Part shown: piece after piece, positions 8,485-16,838 of the stretch
How the letters are laid out: each line of letters opens with the position of its first letter
How positions within the stretch are numbered: position 1 is the first letter of the stretch
Assembly: GCF_020873875.1 (NCBI RefSeq)
Contig: NZ_JAHWGU010000003.1
Location: 310,001-374,000 of the forward strand
DNA from: Actinoplanes sp. DH11
GTDB lineage: Bacteria > Actinomycetota > Actinomycetes > Mycobacteriales > Micromonosporaceae
Length of the DNA stretch: 64,000 bases
Direction of reading: 5' to 3'
Notes under the pieces: model-generated
Seen by the model: only the letters and a program-made list of their open reading frames with translations
Databases searched by the model: none
What the model was told of the DNA's origin: nothing
Position numbers and translations under genes: made by a program

Positions 8485-9099
8485 TTACGCGTACCCCCGG
8501 AGTTTTTCGAACATCTCCAGCTGGAAGCCGCACGCCTGCTGGAACACCGCGGTGAGGTCGGCGTCCTCGCCGGCGTGGCGGCGCATCGCCCACTCGTCGA
8601 GGGCCGCGCGCAGGGCGACGCTGACGGTCTCCATCATCACCCGGGCGCGCAGGTCGGTGCCGCCGCCGAGGGCCGCGGTGATCAGGTCCTGGCCGTTGCG
8701 GCAGAACTCGGCGTCGAGGCAGAGGGCGACGCGGCGCAGGTTGTCGTCGCGGGCGATCAGGTAGCGGACCCGCAGCAGGCGGTGGATCGGCGCGCCGTCG
8801 CCCGCGCTCATCGCGGCGAGGGTGCCGGCGACGGCGGCGAACACGTCGGGCAGGGTCGCGATGCGGTCGGCGATGGCCCGGTGGAACGAGCGGTGGATGC
8901 CGAGGACCGCGTCCTCCTTCGTCGGGAAGTAGCGGAAGAAGGTGCGCTGCGAGACACCCGCCGCTGCCGCGATGTCCTCGACGGTGGTGCGCTCCGACCC
9001 GCGCTCGGCGAACAGGTCGAGGGCCGCGGCCTCGATCTCCGCCCGGGTGGCGAGGCGGCGCCGTTCCCGGAGATCGGTGGTGTCAGTCACGCGCACCAT
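8485..9099 (-). CDS. TetR-family transcriptional repressor of the adjacent efflux gene
   Basis: A 204-residue TetR regulator. Residues 8-60 form the helix-turn-helix domain (TRAEIEAAALDLFAERG, TTVEDIAAAAGVSQRTFFRYFPTKED); the rest is a helical ligand domain. It is divergent from the DHA2 pump with only 68 bp between starts, and that gap carries a perfect palindrome. It most likely represses the pump and itself until a toxic ligand binds. The ATG at 9099 is chosen because longer starts would cover the operator. Confidence 0.92.
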   Translation of the reverse strand: MVRVTDTTDLRERRRLATRAEIEAAALDLFAERGSERTTVEDIAAAAGVSQRTFFRYFPTKEDAVLGIHRSFHRAIADRIATLPDVFAAVAGTLAAMSAGDGAPIHRLLRVRYLIARDDNLRRVALCLDAEFCRNGQDLITAALGGGTDLRARVMMETVSVALRAALDEWAMRRHAGEDADLTAVFQQACGFQLEMFEKLRGYA

Positions 9100-9116
9100 G
9101 CTAGCGCTTGCCGATT

Positions 9117-9131
9117 TGGCAGTGACTGCCA
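9117..9131. promoter_or_regulatory. TetR operator, perfect 15-bp palindrome
   Basis: TGGCAGT-G-ACTGCCA is a perfect inverted repeat in the 68-bp divergent gap. A TATGCT hexamer at 9133-9138, a possible -10 for the pump gene, starts two bases after it. A second related half site (CGGCTGCCA) lies at 9141-9149. Position and symmetry fit a TetR binding site. Confidence 0.75.
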
Positions 9132-9167
9132 CTATGCTGGCGGCTGCCATTCGACTGAGGAGCCGCT

Positions 9168-10646
9168 GTGACCACCGCACCCGAGACCGTCGCGCCGATC
9201 GTCCCGCCGGACGACCGGTTGCCGGGGCTGAGCCGCTCCGACCGGACCCTCATCGGCCTGCTTGTCTTCTCCGCCTTCGTCGTGATCCTCAACGAGACGG
9301 TCATGTCGCTCGCGCTGCCGCGCCTGATGGCCGATCTGAACATCTCGGCCGCCACCGGCCAGTGGCTCACCACCGGGTTCCTGCTGGTCATGGCCGTGGT
9401 CATCCCGGCCACCGGCTACATCATGGAACGCTTCACGCTCCGGCAGATCTTCGTGGCGGCGATGAGCCTGTTCAGTGCCGGCACCGCGATCGCCGCGGTC
9501 GCGCCCGGCTTCGAACTGCTCCTGCTCGGCCGCATCGTGCAGGCCGGCGGCACCGGCGTGATGATGCCGCTGGTCATGACGACCGCGATGACGCTGGTGC
9601 CGGCACACGCCCGCGGCCGCATCATGGGCGTCATCTCGATCGTCATCTCGGTGGCCCCGGCGATCGGCCCGACCATCTCCGGCCTGGTGCTGTCCCGGCT
9701 CAGCTGGCGGTGGCTGTTCCTGGTCGTCCTGCCGATCGCCCTGCTCACGCTGGCGCTCGGCGCGTGGAAGGTCCGCAACATCACCACGCCGCGGCAGGCG
9801 CACCTGGACGTGGTGTCGCTGGTCCTCTCCGCGATCGGCTTCGGCGGTCTCATCTACGGTCTCTCCAGCCTCGGCGAGGCGGCCGGGCACGCGCCAGTCG
9901 CACCGTGGATCCCGGTCGTCGCCGGCCTCGTCGCGCTCGGCCTGTTCGTCTGGCGCCAGCGCGCCCTGCAGAACGGCCGCGGCCCGCTGATGGACCTGCG
10001 CGTCTTCGCCCACCGATCCTTCACGGTCAGCCTGCTCGTGCTCGTCACCGGCTTCGTCGGCCTGTTCGGTGCGCTCATCCTGCTGCCGATCTACCTGCAG
10101 AACGTGCACGGCACCGGCACCCTCGAAGCCGGCCTGCTGGTGCTCCCCGGTGGCGTCGCGATGGGCGTGCTGTCCCCGGTGATCGGCCGCCTCTACGACC
10201 GGTTCGGGCCGCGCCCGCTGGTCACCCCCGGCACGATCGCCCTCAGCGCCGGCCTGTGGCTGCTCTCCACCGCCGGTCCGGAGACCTCCCTCGTCCTGGT
10301 GGTGCTCTACCACGTGCTGCTCACCAGCGGCCTCGCCACCCTGATCACGCCGCTGATGACCGCCGCGCTTGGCGCGCTGCCGACCGAGCTGTACGGGCAC
10401 GGCAGCGCCATCATCGGCACCCTCCAGCAGCTCGGGGGCGCGGCCGGCACGGCACTGTTCATCACGGTGCTGTCCAAGACGACCGCCGCCCGGATGGCCG
10501 ACGGCGCCGGCACGCTGTCCGCCACGACCGACGGGATCCAGGCCGCCTTCGTCTGGGGCGGCGTGGTGTCCCTGGTCGCGATCGCGATCTCGTTGCTGGT
10601 GCGCCGCACGGAGCCGGCGGACGGGGTTCGCGTGCCGGTGCACTGA
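9168..10646 (+). CDS. DHA2-family MFS multidrug efflux transporter
   Basis: A 492-residue, 14-helix drug:H+ antiporter of the EmrB/QacA type. Family motifs are visible: NETVMSLALPRLMADL in helix 1, the motif-C stretch IVISVAPAIGPTISG in helix 5, and LPIYLQNVHGTGTLEAG. It should export hydrophobic or cationic drugs from the cytoplasmic membrane. The GTG start has GAGGAG five bases upstream. It is controlled by the divergent TetR through the 9117-9131 operator. Confidence 0.94.
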   Translation: MTTAPETVAPIVPPDDRLPGLSRSDRTLIGLLVFSAFVVILNETVMSLALPRLMADLNISAATGQWLTTGFLLVMAVVIPATGYIMERFTLRQIFVAAMSLFSAGTAIAAVAPGFELLLLGRIVQAGGTGVMMPLVMTTAMTLVPAHARGRIMGVISIVISVAPAIGPTISGLVLSRLSWRWLFLVVLPIALLTLALGAWKVRNITTPRQAHLDVVSLVLSAIGFGGLIYGLSSLGEAAGHAPVAPWIPVVAGLVALGLFVWRQRALQNGRGPLMDLRVFAHRSFTVSLLVLVTGFVGLFGALILLPIYLQNVHGTGTLEAGLLVLPGGVAMGVLSPVIGRLYDRFGPRPLVTPGTIALSAGLWLLSTAGPETSLVLVVLYHVLLTSGLATLITPLMTAALGALPTELYGHGSAIIGTLQQLGGAAGTALFITVLSKTTAARMADGAGTLSATTDGIQAAFVWGGVVSLVAIAISLLVRRTEPADGVRVPVH

Positions 10647-10659
10647 GGTTGCCGCAGGG

Positions 10660-11553
10660 TCAGGCCGGGGTGACCAGACGGGGCGACGGGGTCAGGTTGA
10701 GGCTGCTCACGGCGTCGCGCAGGTCGGCCGGCCAGAGCCAGAGGCGGTATTCGGGTTCGACGCCGAAGTAGTCCTCCGGGCCGTGCAGCACCCGGGTGCG
10801 CATGTCCGCGCAGTACCGCTCCCGCCACGACCGGTCCGGGACCGTCGGCTCGTCGCCGCGCACCCTCGCCCGGGTGATCCGGAAGAGTTTCTCCAGGGCC
10901 CGGTACTCGTACGCCAGCAGGGTCTCCGGTTCGGCCCAGATGCCCAGGTGGCCGGTGCGGGCGGCGCCGGCGGCCTGGATCAGCAGTGCCAGGTCCTCGG
11001 CGCCGGGGATGGCCGGGTGGATCACGAACGGTGCCGCCCAGCCCGCGGTGAGCAGGTCCAGGTTGAACGTCGGCCGCAGATGCCGGGGGAGGTCGCGGCG
11101 CTCCTGCTCGGTGTAGTCGGGCGCCAGGTAGGCGAGCAGCCGGTGGTTGCTGTCGAACGGGGTGTCCGCGATCCGGATGAAGACGTTGCGGGGCGGATCG
11201 TGCGGCCGGGCGAGGCGGGCCGTGACGTTGCTCTTGGCGAAGGCGGAGGCACTCTGGCCCTGCTGGAACTGCCACGTCCCGGCCCGGCCGGTCTCCATCT
11301 TCGGCAGCAGGAACTCGGCGAGCGGCGCGTCGATGGGCGCCTGACCCTTCCGGATCCACTCGGCGAGCTGGGCGAACTCCTCGTCGATCTGGGCGGAACG
11401 GGCGGTGACCTCGGGAGTGTCCACCGAGAGCATCCGCACCGGCATCCGCAGGTTCGGCGTGTCCCCGTCGGTGATGTCGATCAGGGGCTGATCGCCGAGG
11501 GTGGGCATCGAGGCGCCCGCCGGTGCCCAGAAGACTTGGATCGGGTCGGACAT
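10660..11553 (-). CDS. SNase-like (thermonuclease-fold) protein
   Basis: A 297-residue protein. The N-terminal part contains DITDGDTPNLRMP followed by VRMLSVDTPE, matching the staphylococcal-nuclease pattern in which a DGDT loop precedes the Arg and the Asp-x-x-Glu that bind calcium and substrate. The remaining 200 residues are a longer-than-usual extension, with FIRIADTPFDSNHRLLAYL resembling the second half of the SNase barrel. No signal peptide is seen, so unlike many SNases it would be cytosolic. The ATG at 11553 is preferred because the upstream extension is not nuclease-like. Confidence 0.7.
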   Translation of the reverse strand: MSDPIQVFWAPAGASMPTLGDQPLIDITDGDTPNLRMPVRMLSVDTPEVTARSAQIDEEFAQLAEWIRKGQAPIDAPLAEFLLPKMETGRAGTWQFQQGQSASAFAKSNVTARLARPHDPPRNVFIRIADTPFDSNHRLLAYLAPDYTEQERRDLPRHLRPTFNLDLLTAGWAAPFVIHPAIPGAEDLALLIQAAGAARTGHLGIWAEPETLLAYEYRALEKLFRITRARVRGDEPTVPDRSWRERYCADMRTRVLHGPEDYFGVEPEYRLWLWPADLRDAVSSLNLTPSPRLVTPA

Positions 11554-11663
11554 GTCGCCCCCCGCGCTCGGGTTTCTGCACCCAGTCCACCATGCCGCGC
11601 CCCGATCGGCCGCCGGCTGTCGGGCACACGACCGGAATCCCGTCCGGGCGACATTCGCATCGC

Positions 11664-11696
11664 TATTGATCATTGAGTGCCACTACAGTATTGATC
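11664..11696 (+). promoter_or_regulatory. Direct repeats and -10-like hexamer before the ATPase operon
   Basis: TATTGATC occurs twice, at 11664-11671 and 11689-11696, 25 bp apart. TACAGT at 11684-11689 would be a -10 element ending eight bases before the GTG at 11698, compatible with a leaderless mRNA. No good -35 is seen. The AT-rich repeats stand out from the surrounding GC-rich DNA and may bind a regulator. Confidence 0.4.
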
Positions 11697-11697
11697 T

Positions 11698-12570
11698 GTG
11701 CGGATGATCGCGAGGCCCCGGCGCCTGATGGCGGCTGCGGTGATCGCGACCGTCCTCCTCCTGGCCGCTGTGCTCGTCACGCTGCTGGTCGTCCGGTCGC
11801 AGCAGCGGGCCGCGACCGAGCAGGCCCGCGCGGTGACGTGCGTGTCGGCGGCGCAGCGCGCGCAGCTGGTGAACGCCGCGGCCGTGCTCGGCTCCGGTGC
11901 GGCCGTGCCCGGCCGGCCCGAGGTGATCAGGGTGCGCGACGGCCGGATCGTGGCACTGCTGGACTGGCGGCGCGACGAGCGCACCAGGACCGATTTCGAT
12001 CAGGCCTGCGCGTTGCTGTCCCGGTCGTTGCGGGCCGCCGCCCCGGGTGGCGGCTCGACGAGCCCGACGCTGACCTTCGGGATCGGTGTGCTGACCGCGC
12101 TGCTGCCGGTGGCGCTCGGATCGTGGCTGACCCGGCGGACCACGTCGGCGCGCGACCGCGAGACGCTGCGCCGCAAACAGGTGGACGACCTGCATCAGGC
12201 CGTCCTGGAATACCAGCAGGTGGCCGGCGCCTACCTGCGGCAGCGGTCGGGCAACGCCGCGTCGGACCGGGATCTGCTGGACACCGTGGAGGAGCGCCGG
12301 CTGCGGGTCGCCGCACTGCTCGGGCAGGTCACGGCCACGCACCGGCACTGGGACGCGCCGCGTGTGCTGCGCGGGCGGCTCACCACCGAGCTGGGCGGGG
12401 ACTTCGTCGGGCAGTCCGGGCAGATCAGCGGGCGGACCGCGGCGGAGTTGCGTGCCAAAGTCGACGCCCTTCTGACGGAGATCGACGACGTGGCGACGAC
12501 GCTCGACGCCGGCACGGAACCGCGACCGCCGTCGGGAAAGAAGCAGGTCACTGCCGGGGGAACGGACTGA
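11698..12570 (+). CDS. Membrane protein of unknown function, first gene of an ATPase operon
   Basis: A 290-residue protein with one transmembrane helix at about residues 10-33 and a second at about 122-142 (LTFGIGVLTALLPVALGSWL). The 90-residue loop between them would lie outside the membrane. After the second helix comes a long charged helical region (residues 150-270) with coiled-coil character and a basic tail. No family recognised. Its TGA overlaps the next ATG (TGATG), so it is translationally coupled to the P-loop protein that follows. A second start at 11704 is possible. Confidence 0.8.
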   Translation: MRMIARPRRLMAAAVIATVLLLAAVLVTLLVVRSQQRAATEQARAVTCVSAAQRAQLVNAAAVLGSGAAVPGRPEVIRVRDGRIVALLDWRRDERTRTDFDQACALLSRSLRAAAPGGGSTSPTLTFGIGVLTALLPVALGSWLTRRTTSARDRETLRRKQVDDLHQAVLEYQQVAGAYLRQRSGNAASDRDLLDTVEERRLRVAALLGQVTATHRHWDAPRVLRGRLTTELGGDFVGQSGQISGRTAAELRAKVDALLTEIDDVATTLDAGTEPRPPSGKKQVTAGGTD

Positions 12571-13511
12571 TGTTCGACAATCCCTTCTCGTTGCCCAGCC
12601 GGCAGAATCCGCACGACGCGCTCGATCCACTCGGTGGCGACGGAGTGGAGGGCTTGAAACTTTACGTGCCCGTCGACAACACTGAAACTGCCTTCGAGCA
12701 ATTCGAGCGGTCCTTCCCAGGGCCGCGGGAGTTGACGAGGAGGGGCCAGTTGATCGTTGCGATGGGCATGAGCGGATGCGGGAAGTCCGCACTGATCAAC
12801 CGATGCGCCTACCGAGCAATGGAGCTCGTCAAGGGGGCCGATGGCGATTCCGGCAAGTTGCAGCCGGTGGTCATCGACGCGAGAAGGCAGACCAATAACA
12901 CCGATCCGTCGAATGCGCGGGTGGAGCGGGTTTCCCGGCATGTCCGGGATTTCCTCGAGGGCCGGGACCTCGTCAAAATCCCGGACCGGCGCCAGGAGTT
13001 GCTGGACAGTCAGCCCAACGAGATCTACTCGGCCCTGGAGTTCTCCCTCAAGAGCCGTGACGTGGTGGTCCTCGTGCTGCTGCCCCGCTTCGAGCTGGTC
13101 GAGAGCCTCGTCGAGTACGCCCAGTTGAGCCACCCGCACGTCGTATTCCTCGCCGAACTGCGGGGCGGGCACGACGTGCAGTACGTGCGGCAGCAACTGG
13201 AGTCGTCGGATCGTAACCCCGCCATTGTAATGAACGTCGGTCTGATGGACGACAGTCACGGCTGGGAGTTCGTCCAACAGCGTTACCGTCACAACAAACA
13301 CCCGGTGGACAAACCACGGCTGGACCGGCAAACGGTTCAGGAGATGGTAGGGTCGCGCCAACAGCCGATACGGGAGTTCCAGCGGACTCTTTACCTGCTC
13401 TACGAACAGTTGCGCCAGGCACCGAAACCACCGGCGTCAATCGATTTCGAGTATGTGGCGAGATTTTATTACCAGATCGGTGGCGGGCATCAGCAAGGGA
13501 CCGATGGGTGA
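12570..13511 (+). CDS. P-loop NTPase, unknown family
   Basis: A 313-residue protein with a Walker A motif GMSGCGKSA at about residues 66-74. A hydrophobic strand VVVLVLLPRF near residue 165 could be the Walker B strand, although the usual acidic pair is not obvious. HVVFLAELRGG follows. The codon use (for example caatttgag-type runs and aac/aat mixing) is a little less GC-biased than in its neighbours. It starts by a TGATG overlap with the membrane gene and ends in another TGATG overlap with the larger ATPase. The three products probably work as one complex. Confidence 0.8.
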   Translation: MFDNPFSLPSRQNPHDALDPLGGDGVEGLKLYVPVDNTETAFEQFERSFPGPRELTRRGQLIVAMGMSGCGKSALINRCAYRAMELVKGADGDSGKLQPVVIDARRQTNNTDPSNARVERVSRHVRDFLEGRDLVKIPDRRQELLDSQPNEIYSALEFSLKSRDVVVLVLLPRFELVESLVEYAQLSHPHVVFLAELRGGHDVQYVRQQLESSDRNPAIVMNVGLMDDSHGWEFVQQRYRHNKHPVDKPRLDRQTVQEMVGSRQQPIREFQRTLYLLYEQLRQAPKPPASIDFEYVARFYYQIGGGHQQGTDG

Positions 13512-15757
13512 TGGGCGCGAGCGGGCACGGAGCGGCTGACGAAAGGGTGAACCCTTTCGCCCAGGCGGCGCTCGGGGCGATGTACGACCCCAACGCGGTC
13601 ACCATCACCACCCCGGCGATCGAGCGTGCGCTGGCGGCCGTCGCGGACTACCTCTCGGCGCCGAACCGGTCCGGCACCGGGCGGGTCCTGGCCGTCACCG
13701 GCGAGCACGGCATGGGCAAGACCCACCTCGCCAAGCACGTGATCCACCGCGCGGAGCACTCCGGCAGCGCGCCGGTCCGCACCCTCTACCTGATCGCCGG
13801 CAACCGGACGTTCGTGGAGCTCTACAAGGACCTGGTCGACGTCCTGCTCAAACAGTCCGGTTCCGAGGTGCCCGACCTGGTGCGGCGCATCTACGCCGGC
13901 ATCGTGGCCGGGTTGCTGCGCCAGTCCCGGCTCGGCGAGCGGGTCGCCGACGACCTCGACGCGGGCCTGCGTGACCCGGTGCGGGTCGTTGACGACCACG
14001 GCCTGGTGGAGAGCGACCTGCTCGACTCGCTGGAGAACCGGCTGCGGGCGGTCACCTCGAACCGGGACTTCAGCCTGGTGCTCACCCTGATGCTGCGCCC
14101 GGAGTTCGAATCCTCCGCGCGGGAATGGCTGCTGGGTCATCCGCCGGATTCGCTGCTGCGCGAGCGCGGCCTGTCCCGGACCATCGACTCCGAGGGGATG
14201 GCGCTCGAGGCGATGGGGGTGTTCGCCCTCCTCTATCACCATGCCGGGGTGCCGCTGCTGCTGGCGATCGACGAGATCGAGAAGATCCTGCTGCGCCCGG
14301 ACCGGCCCGGCGACGAGGTGATCGGTGCGCTGCAGCAGTTCCTCGAGAAGATCGCGGCGGCCGGCGGCTTCCTGATGCTCGTCGGCCTGCCCGAGGCGAT
14401 CGAGGGATTGCCGCGGCCGGTCCGCGACCGGATCGGCGAACCCATCCGGATGGCGCCGTTCACCGGCACCGACGTGACCGCCTTCATCGCCGACAGCAAT
14501 CCCGGCCGGCAGGGCCCGGCCGCACTCCGGCCGTTCACTCCGGCGACGATCGACTACCTGGTCGACCTGGTCGGCGGCATCGCCCGGCCGATCATCAAGA
14601 TCGGTAACCGGCTGTTGCGCAAGGCGGCCGACAAGGGCGTCGACGTGACGGCGGCGATGGTCCGGGAGGCGCTGCGCGAGGAGTACGACATCGATGTGCC
14701 CCGGGCGGCGCATCGCGAGATCGAGAACAACCTCAGCGCCGCGGCCTGGCCGTACGAGCTGAACCACCGGGTCGGCCGTCCCGGCATCACCGTCGACTAC
14801 TGGGTGACGGTGGCCGAGGGCGCCTACTGCGCGGTGGTCATCACCGAGTCCGTGCTGGACGCCGCCGAGGCGGAGGCGCTGCGCGGCCGGATCGAGGTGA
14901 TCCGCGCCGAGCCGTACGCGGTGGAGGTCATCCTGGTCGCGGTCGGCATCCTGCCGCCGGAGTGGGCGGAGCAGCTCGCCGCGGCCATGAACAGCCGGCC
15001 GGTGCGCTTCGACTCACGGTCCTTCGGCGAGGACTTCGAGAACGCGCTGCGTACCGCCGTGAACCGGCTCGGCCCCCCGGAGACCGCCGCCGAACCCGGC
15101 CGGCCCGCACCGGCAGCGGCCCTGGGCCGGCTCGCCCGGCAGCAGAGCAACATGTTCCGGCTGCTCGGCCAGACCACCACCGGCCTGGACGGCTTCCGCG
15201 CCTCCTCGGACCGGCAGTTCGCCAAGATCTTGAGTTTGCTGCAGGAGCTCGCGCCGCCGGCGGCCACACCGGAACCCCTGCCACCGGCCCTGCCGGACGA
15301 CGTGACCGAGCTGTTCGGACGCGCCGAGGCCGCGCTGCAGCGGATCCCGCAGGTGCGGACGCTGTTCGACGCGGCGCTGCGGATCGAGGACCGGCCCGCC
15401 GAGCTGCCGTTCCGGCTGGACCTGCTGCGATCCCGGACGATCCACCGCGCGGCAGGTGTCGGCTTCGTGCTCCAGGAGTGGCTCGCCGCGTTCCACCGGT
15501 CGGTCACCCAGTGGTACGCCGCCGCCGTCGAGGGCGCACCGGCGGCGTACGACTGGGATCTGCTCGCCAATGTCTGCCAGATCTTCGACGCGGTCTGCGA
15601 CGAGCTCCCGGTGCTGGCCGTCGACGACCTGGCCGATCTGCTCGGCCCGGTGCCGGATTCGTCCGCCCCGGCCGTGGTGGACGCCCTCGACCGGCTGGGC
15701 TCCCGGGTGCAGGGCCAGATGCGGGTCAGTCTGGGCGCGGCGGCGACGTCCGGATGA
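13511..15757 (+). CDS. AAA/STAND-like ATPase
   Basis: A 748-residue ATPase. Walker A is GEHGMGKTH near residue 63 and Walker B is LLLAIDEIEKIL near residue 255. A helical sensor or winged-helix region follows to about residue 410. A beta/alpha module around 415-510 (VTVAEGAYCAVVITES, VILVAVGIL) resembles a small Rossmann or nuclease-like fold, and the last 180 residues are helical. The ATG at 13511 is preferred over the GTG at 13508 because it reproduces the TGATG coupling used one gene upstream. It resembles NTPases of conflict or signalling systems; the precise role is unknown. Confidence 0.82.
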   Translation: MGASGHGAADERVNPFAQAALGAMYDPNAVTITTPAIERALAAVADYLSAPNRSGTGRVLAVTGEHGMGKTHLAKHVIHRAEHSGSAPVRTLYLIAGNRTFVELYKDLVDVLLKQSGSEVPDLVRRIYAGIVAGLLRQSRLGERVADDLDAGLRDPVRVVDDHGLVESDLLDSLENRLRAVTSNRDFSLVLTLMLRPEFESSAREWLLGHPPDSLLRERGLSRTIDSEGMALEAMGVFALLYHHAGVPLLLAIDEIEKILLRPDRPGDEVIGALQQFLEKIAAAGGFLMLVGLPEAIEGLPRPVRDRIGEPIRMAPFTGTDVTAFIADSNPGRQGPAALRPFTPATIDYLVDLVGGIARPIIKIGNRLLRKAADKGVDVTAAMVREALREEYDIDVPRAAHREIENNLSAAAWPYELNHRVGRPGITVDYWVTVAEGAYCAVVITESVLDAAEAEALRGRIEVIRAEPYAVEVILVAVGILPPEWAEQLAAAMNSRPVRFDSRSFGEDFENALRTAVNRLGPPETAAEPGRPAPAAALGRLARQQSNMFRLLGQTTTGLDGFRASSDRQFAKILSLLQELAPPAATPEPLPPALPDDVTELFGRAEAALQRIPQVRTLFDAALRIEDRPAELPFRLDLLRSRTIHRAAGVGFVLQEWLAAFHRSVTQWYAAAVEGAPAAYDWDLLANVCQIFDAVCDELPVLAVDDLADLLGPVPDSSAPAVVDALDRLGSRVQGQMRVSLGAAATSG

Positions 15758-15766
15758 TCGCGGGGG

Positions 15767-16729
15767 TCAGGGCGCCGGCCGGGGCAGGACCTGGCTGAGC
15801 CACTCGGACTTCAGATCCGTGACGACGACCGCGCCCTGGTTGAGCGTGACGCCGACCAGGTAGGTCCGCAGGTCGATGCGGTAATAGCAGACCGCTCCCC
15901 ACTGCATGTCCAGGATCAGGCGGCTCATCCCGCGGCCGATGGCGACGTTGGCGATGCCGGCGAGACGCCGGACGTGCGGGCCGAGCCGCGGCGCGAACGC
16001 GAGGTAGAAATCGCGGCGCCGGGCCGGCGTGAACCGGACCCGGAAGTACTCCTCGGCGGCGGGGTGGTCGAACACGTCCCGGGTGAAGATCGTCGAGCCG
16101 TCCCGGACCACTGCCACGAACTGCAGGTCGGCCGGGCGCAGGATCGCGTCGGCGAGCTGGTCGAGGTTGCCGCCGGCCGGCGGGGGCCGCCAGGTCAGCG
16201 GGTCGATGGTGAGGCCGGTGAGGTCGTAGCCGCCGTAGTTCTGCCGGGACTGCCCGATGCTGGCCCGCACGTCGTCGACGAGGACGGCGAGCGCGGTGTC
16301 GGCGCGCCGCACGACGTCGTTGCGCAGCGACGCCTCGCCGTGCCGCTGCAACGCCACGCCCAGCAGCCGCTCGCCGGGCACGACCGTGTTGCAGATCAGC
16401 GCGCCGCCCGGGGCGTGCGCCACGGTGCGGATCAGATGGCCGGTGCCGACCGGCGCCAGGAGTTCGTCGACGCCGGTCAGCGCGCCGATCAGGTTGCAGC
16501 CGAGTGCGGCGTAGTCGGTCGGCACCGGTTCGACCTCGACCGAGAAGTCCCAGTCGCTGTCCGCGAAGTGCCCGATGTGGCACAGCTGCGGAACGTCGAG
16601 CACGGCCTGGTGGAGCCGCTGCCGGGTGCGGCGCATCGTGTCGCCCACGTGCGCGGCCCGCCGCAGACGGACGCGGTCGGCGCGTGGCACCTCGGCGGCC
16701 GCCGCCGGCCCCGCATCCCTGTCGCTCAT
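15767..16729 (-). CDS. Hypothetical protein in the FxsT-like transcript
   Basis: A 320-residue soluble protein that I do not recognise. It predicts a mixed alpha/beta fold with strands such as GALICNTVVPGERLLGVALQ and FVAVVRDGSTIFTRDVF. It lies 109 bp downstream of the giant TPR ATPase on the same strand, so it may be cotranscribed with the peptide and the ATPase. It converges on the ATPase operon with only 9 bp between stops. The ATG at 16729 is favoured over an upstream one at 16774. Possible scaffold or effector; function open. Confidence 0.75.
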   Translation of the reverse strand: MSDRDAGPAAAAEVPRADRVRLRRAAHVGDTMRRTRQRLHQAVLDVPQLCHIGHFADSDWDFSVEVEPVPTDYAALGCNLIGALTGVDELLAPVGTGHLIRTVAHAPGGALICNTVVPGERLLGVALQRHGEASLRNDVVRRADTALAVLVDDVRASIGQSRQNYGGYDLTGLTIDPLTWRPPPAGGNLDQLADAILRPADLQFVAVVRDGSTIFTRDVFDHPAAEEYFRVRFTPARRRDFYLAFAPRLGPHVRRLAGIANVAIGRGMSRLILDMQWGAVCYYRIDLRTYLVGVTLNQGAVVVTDLKSEWLSQVLPRPAP

Positions 16730-16838
16730 CTCCGTCACCCCCGCCCGGACTGCCGCGATGGCGTGGACGGGCACCCGACATCATCACTCATCGATGGCCG
16801 AGTGTCATCGCGTCGGTCGGATCCGCGACTTGTCATGC

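Noticed and set aside
8942..10771. 609-codon frame overlapping the DHA2 pump
   Set aside because: Out-of-frame shadow: Arg/Pro/Ala-rich, without transmembrane helices; the pump frame has the family motifs.
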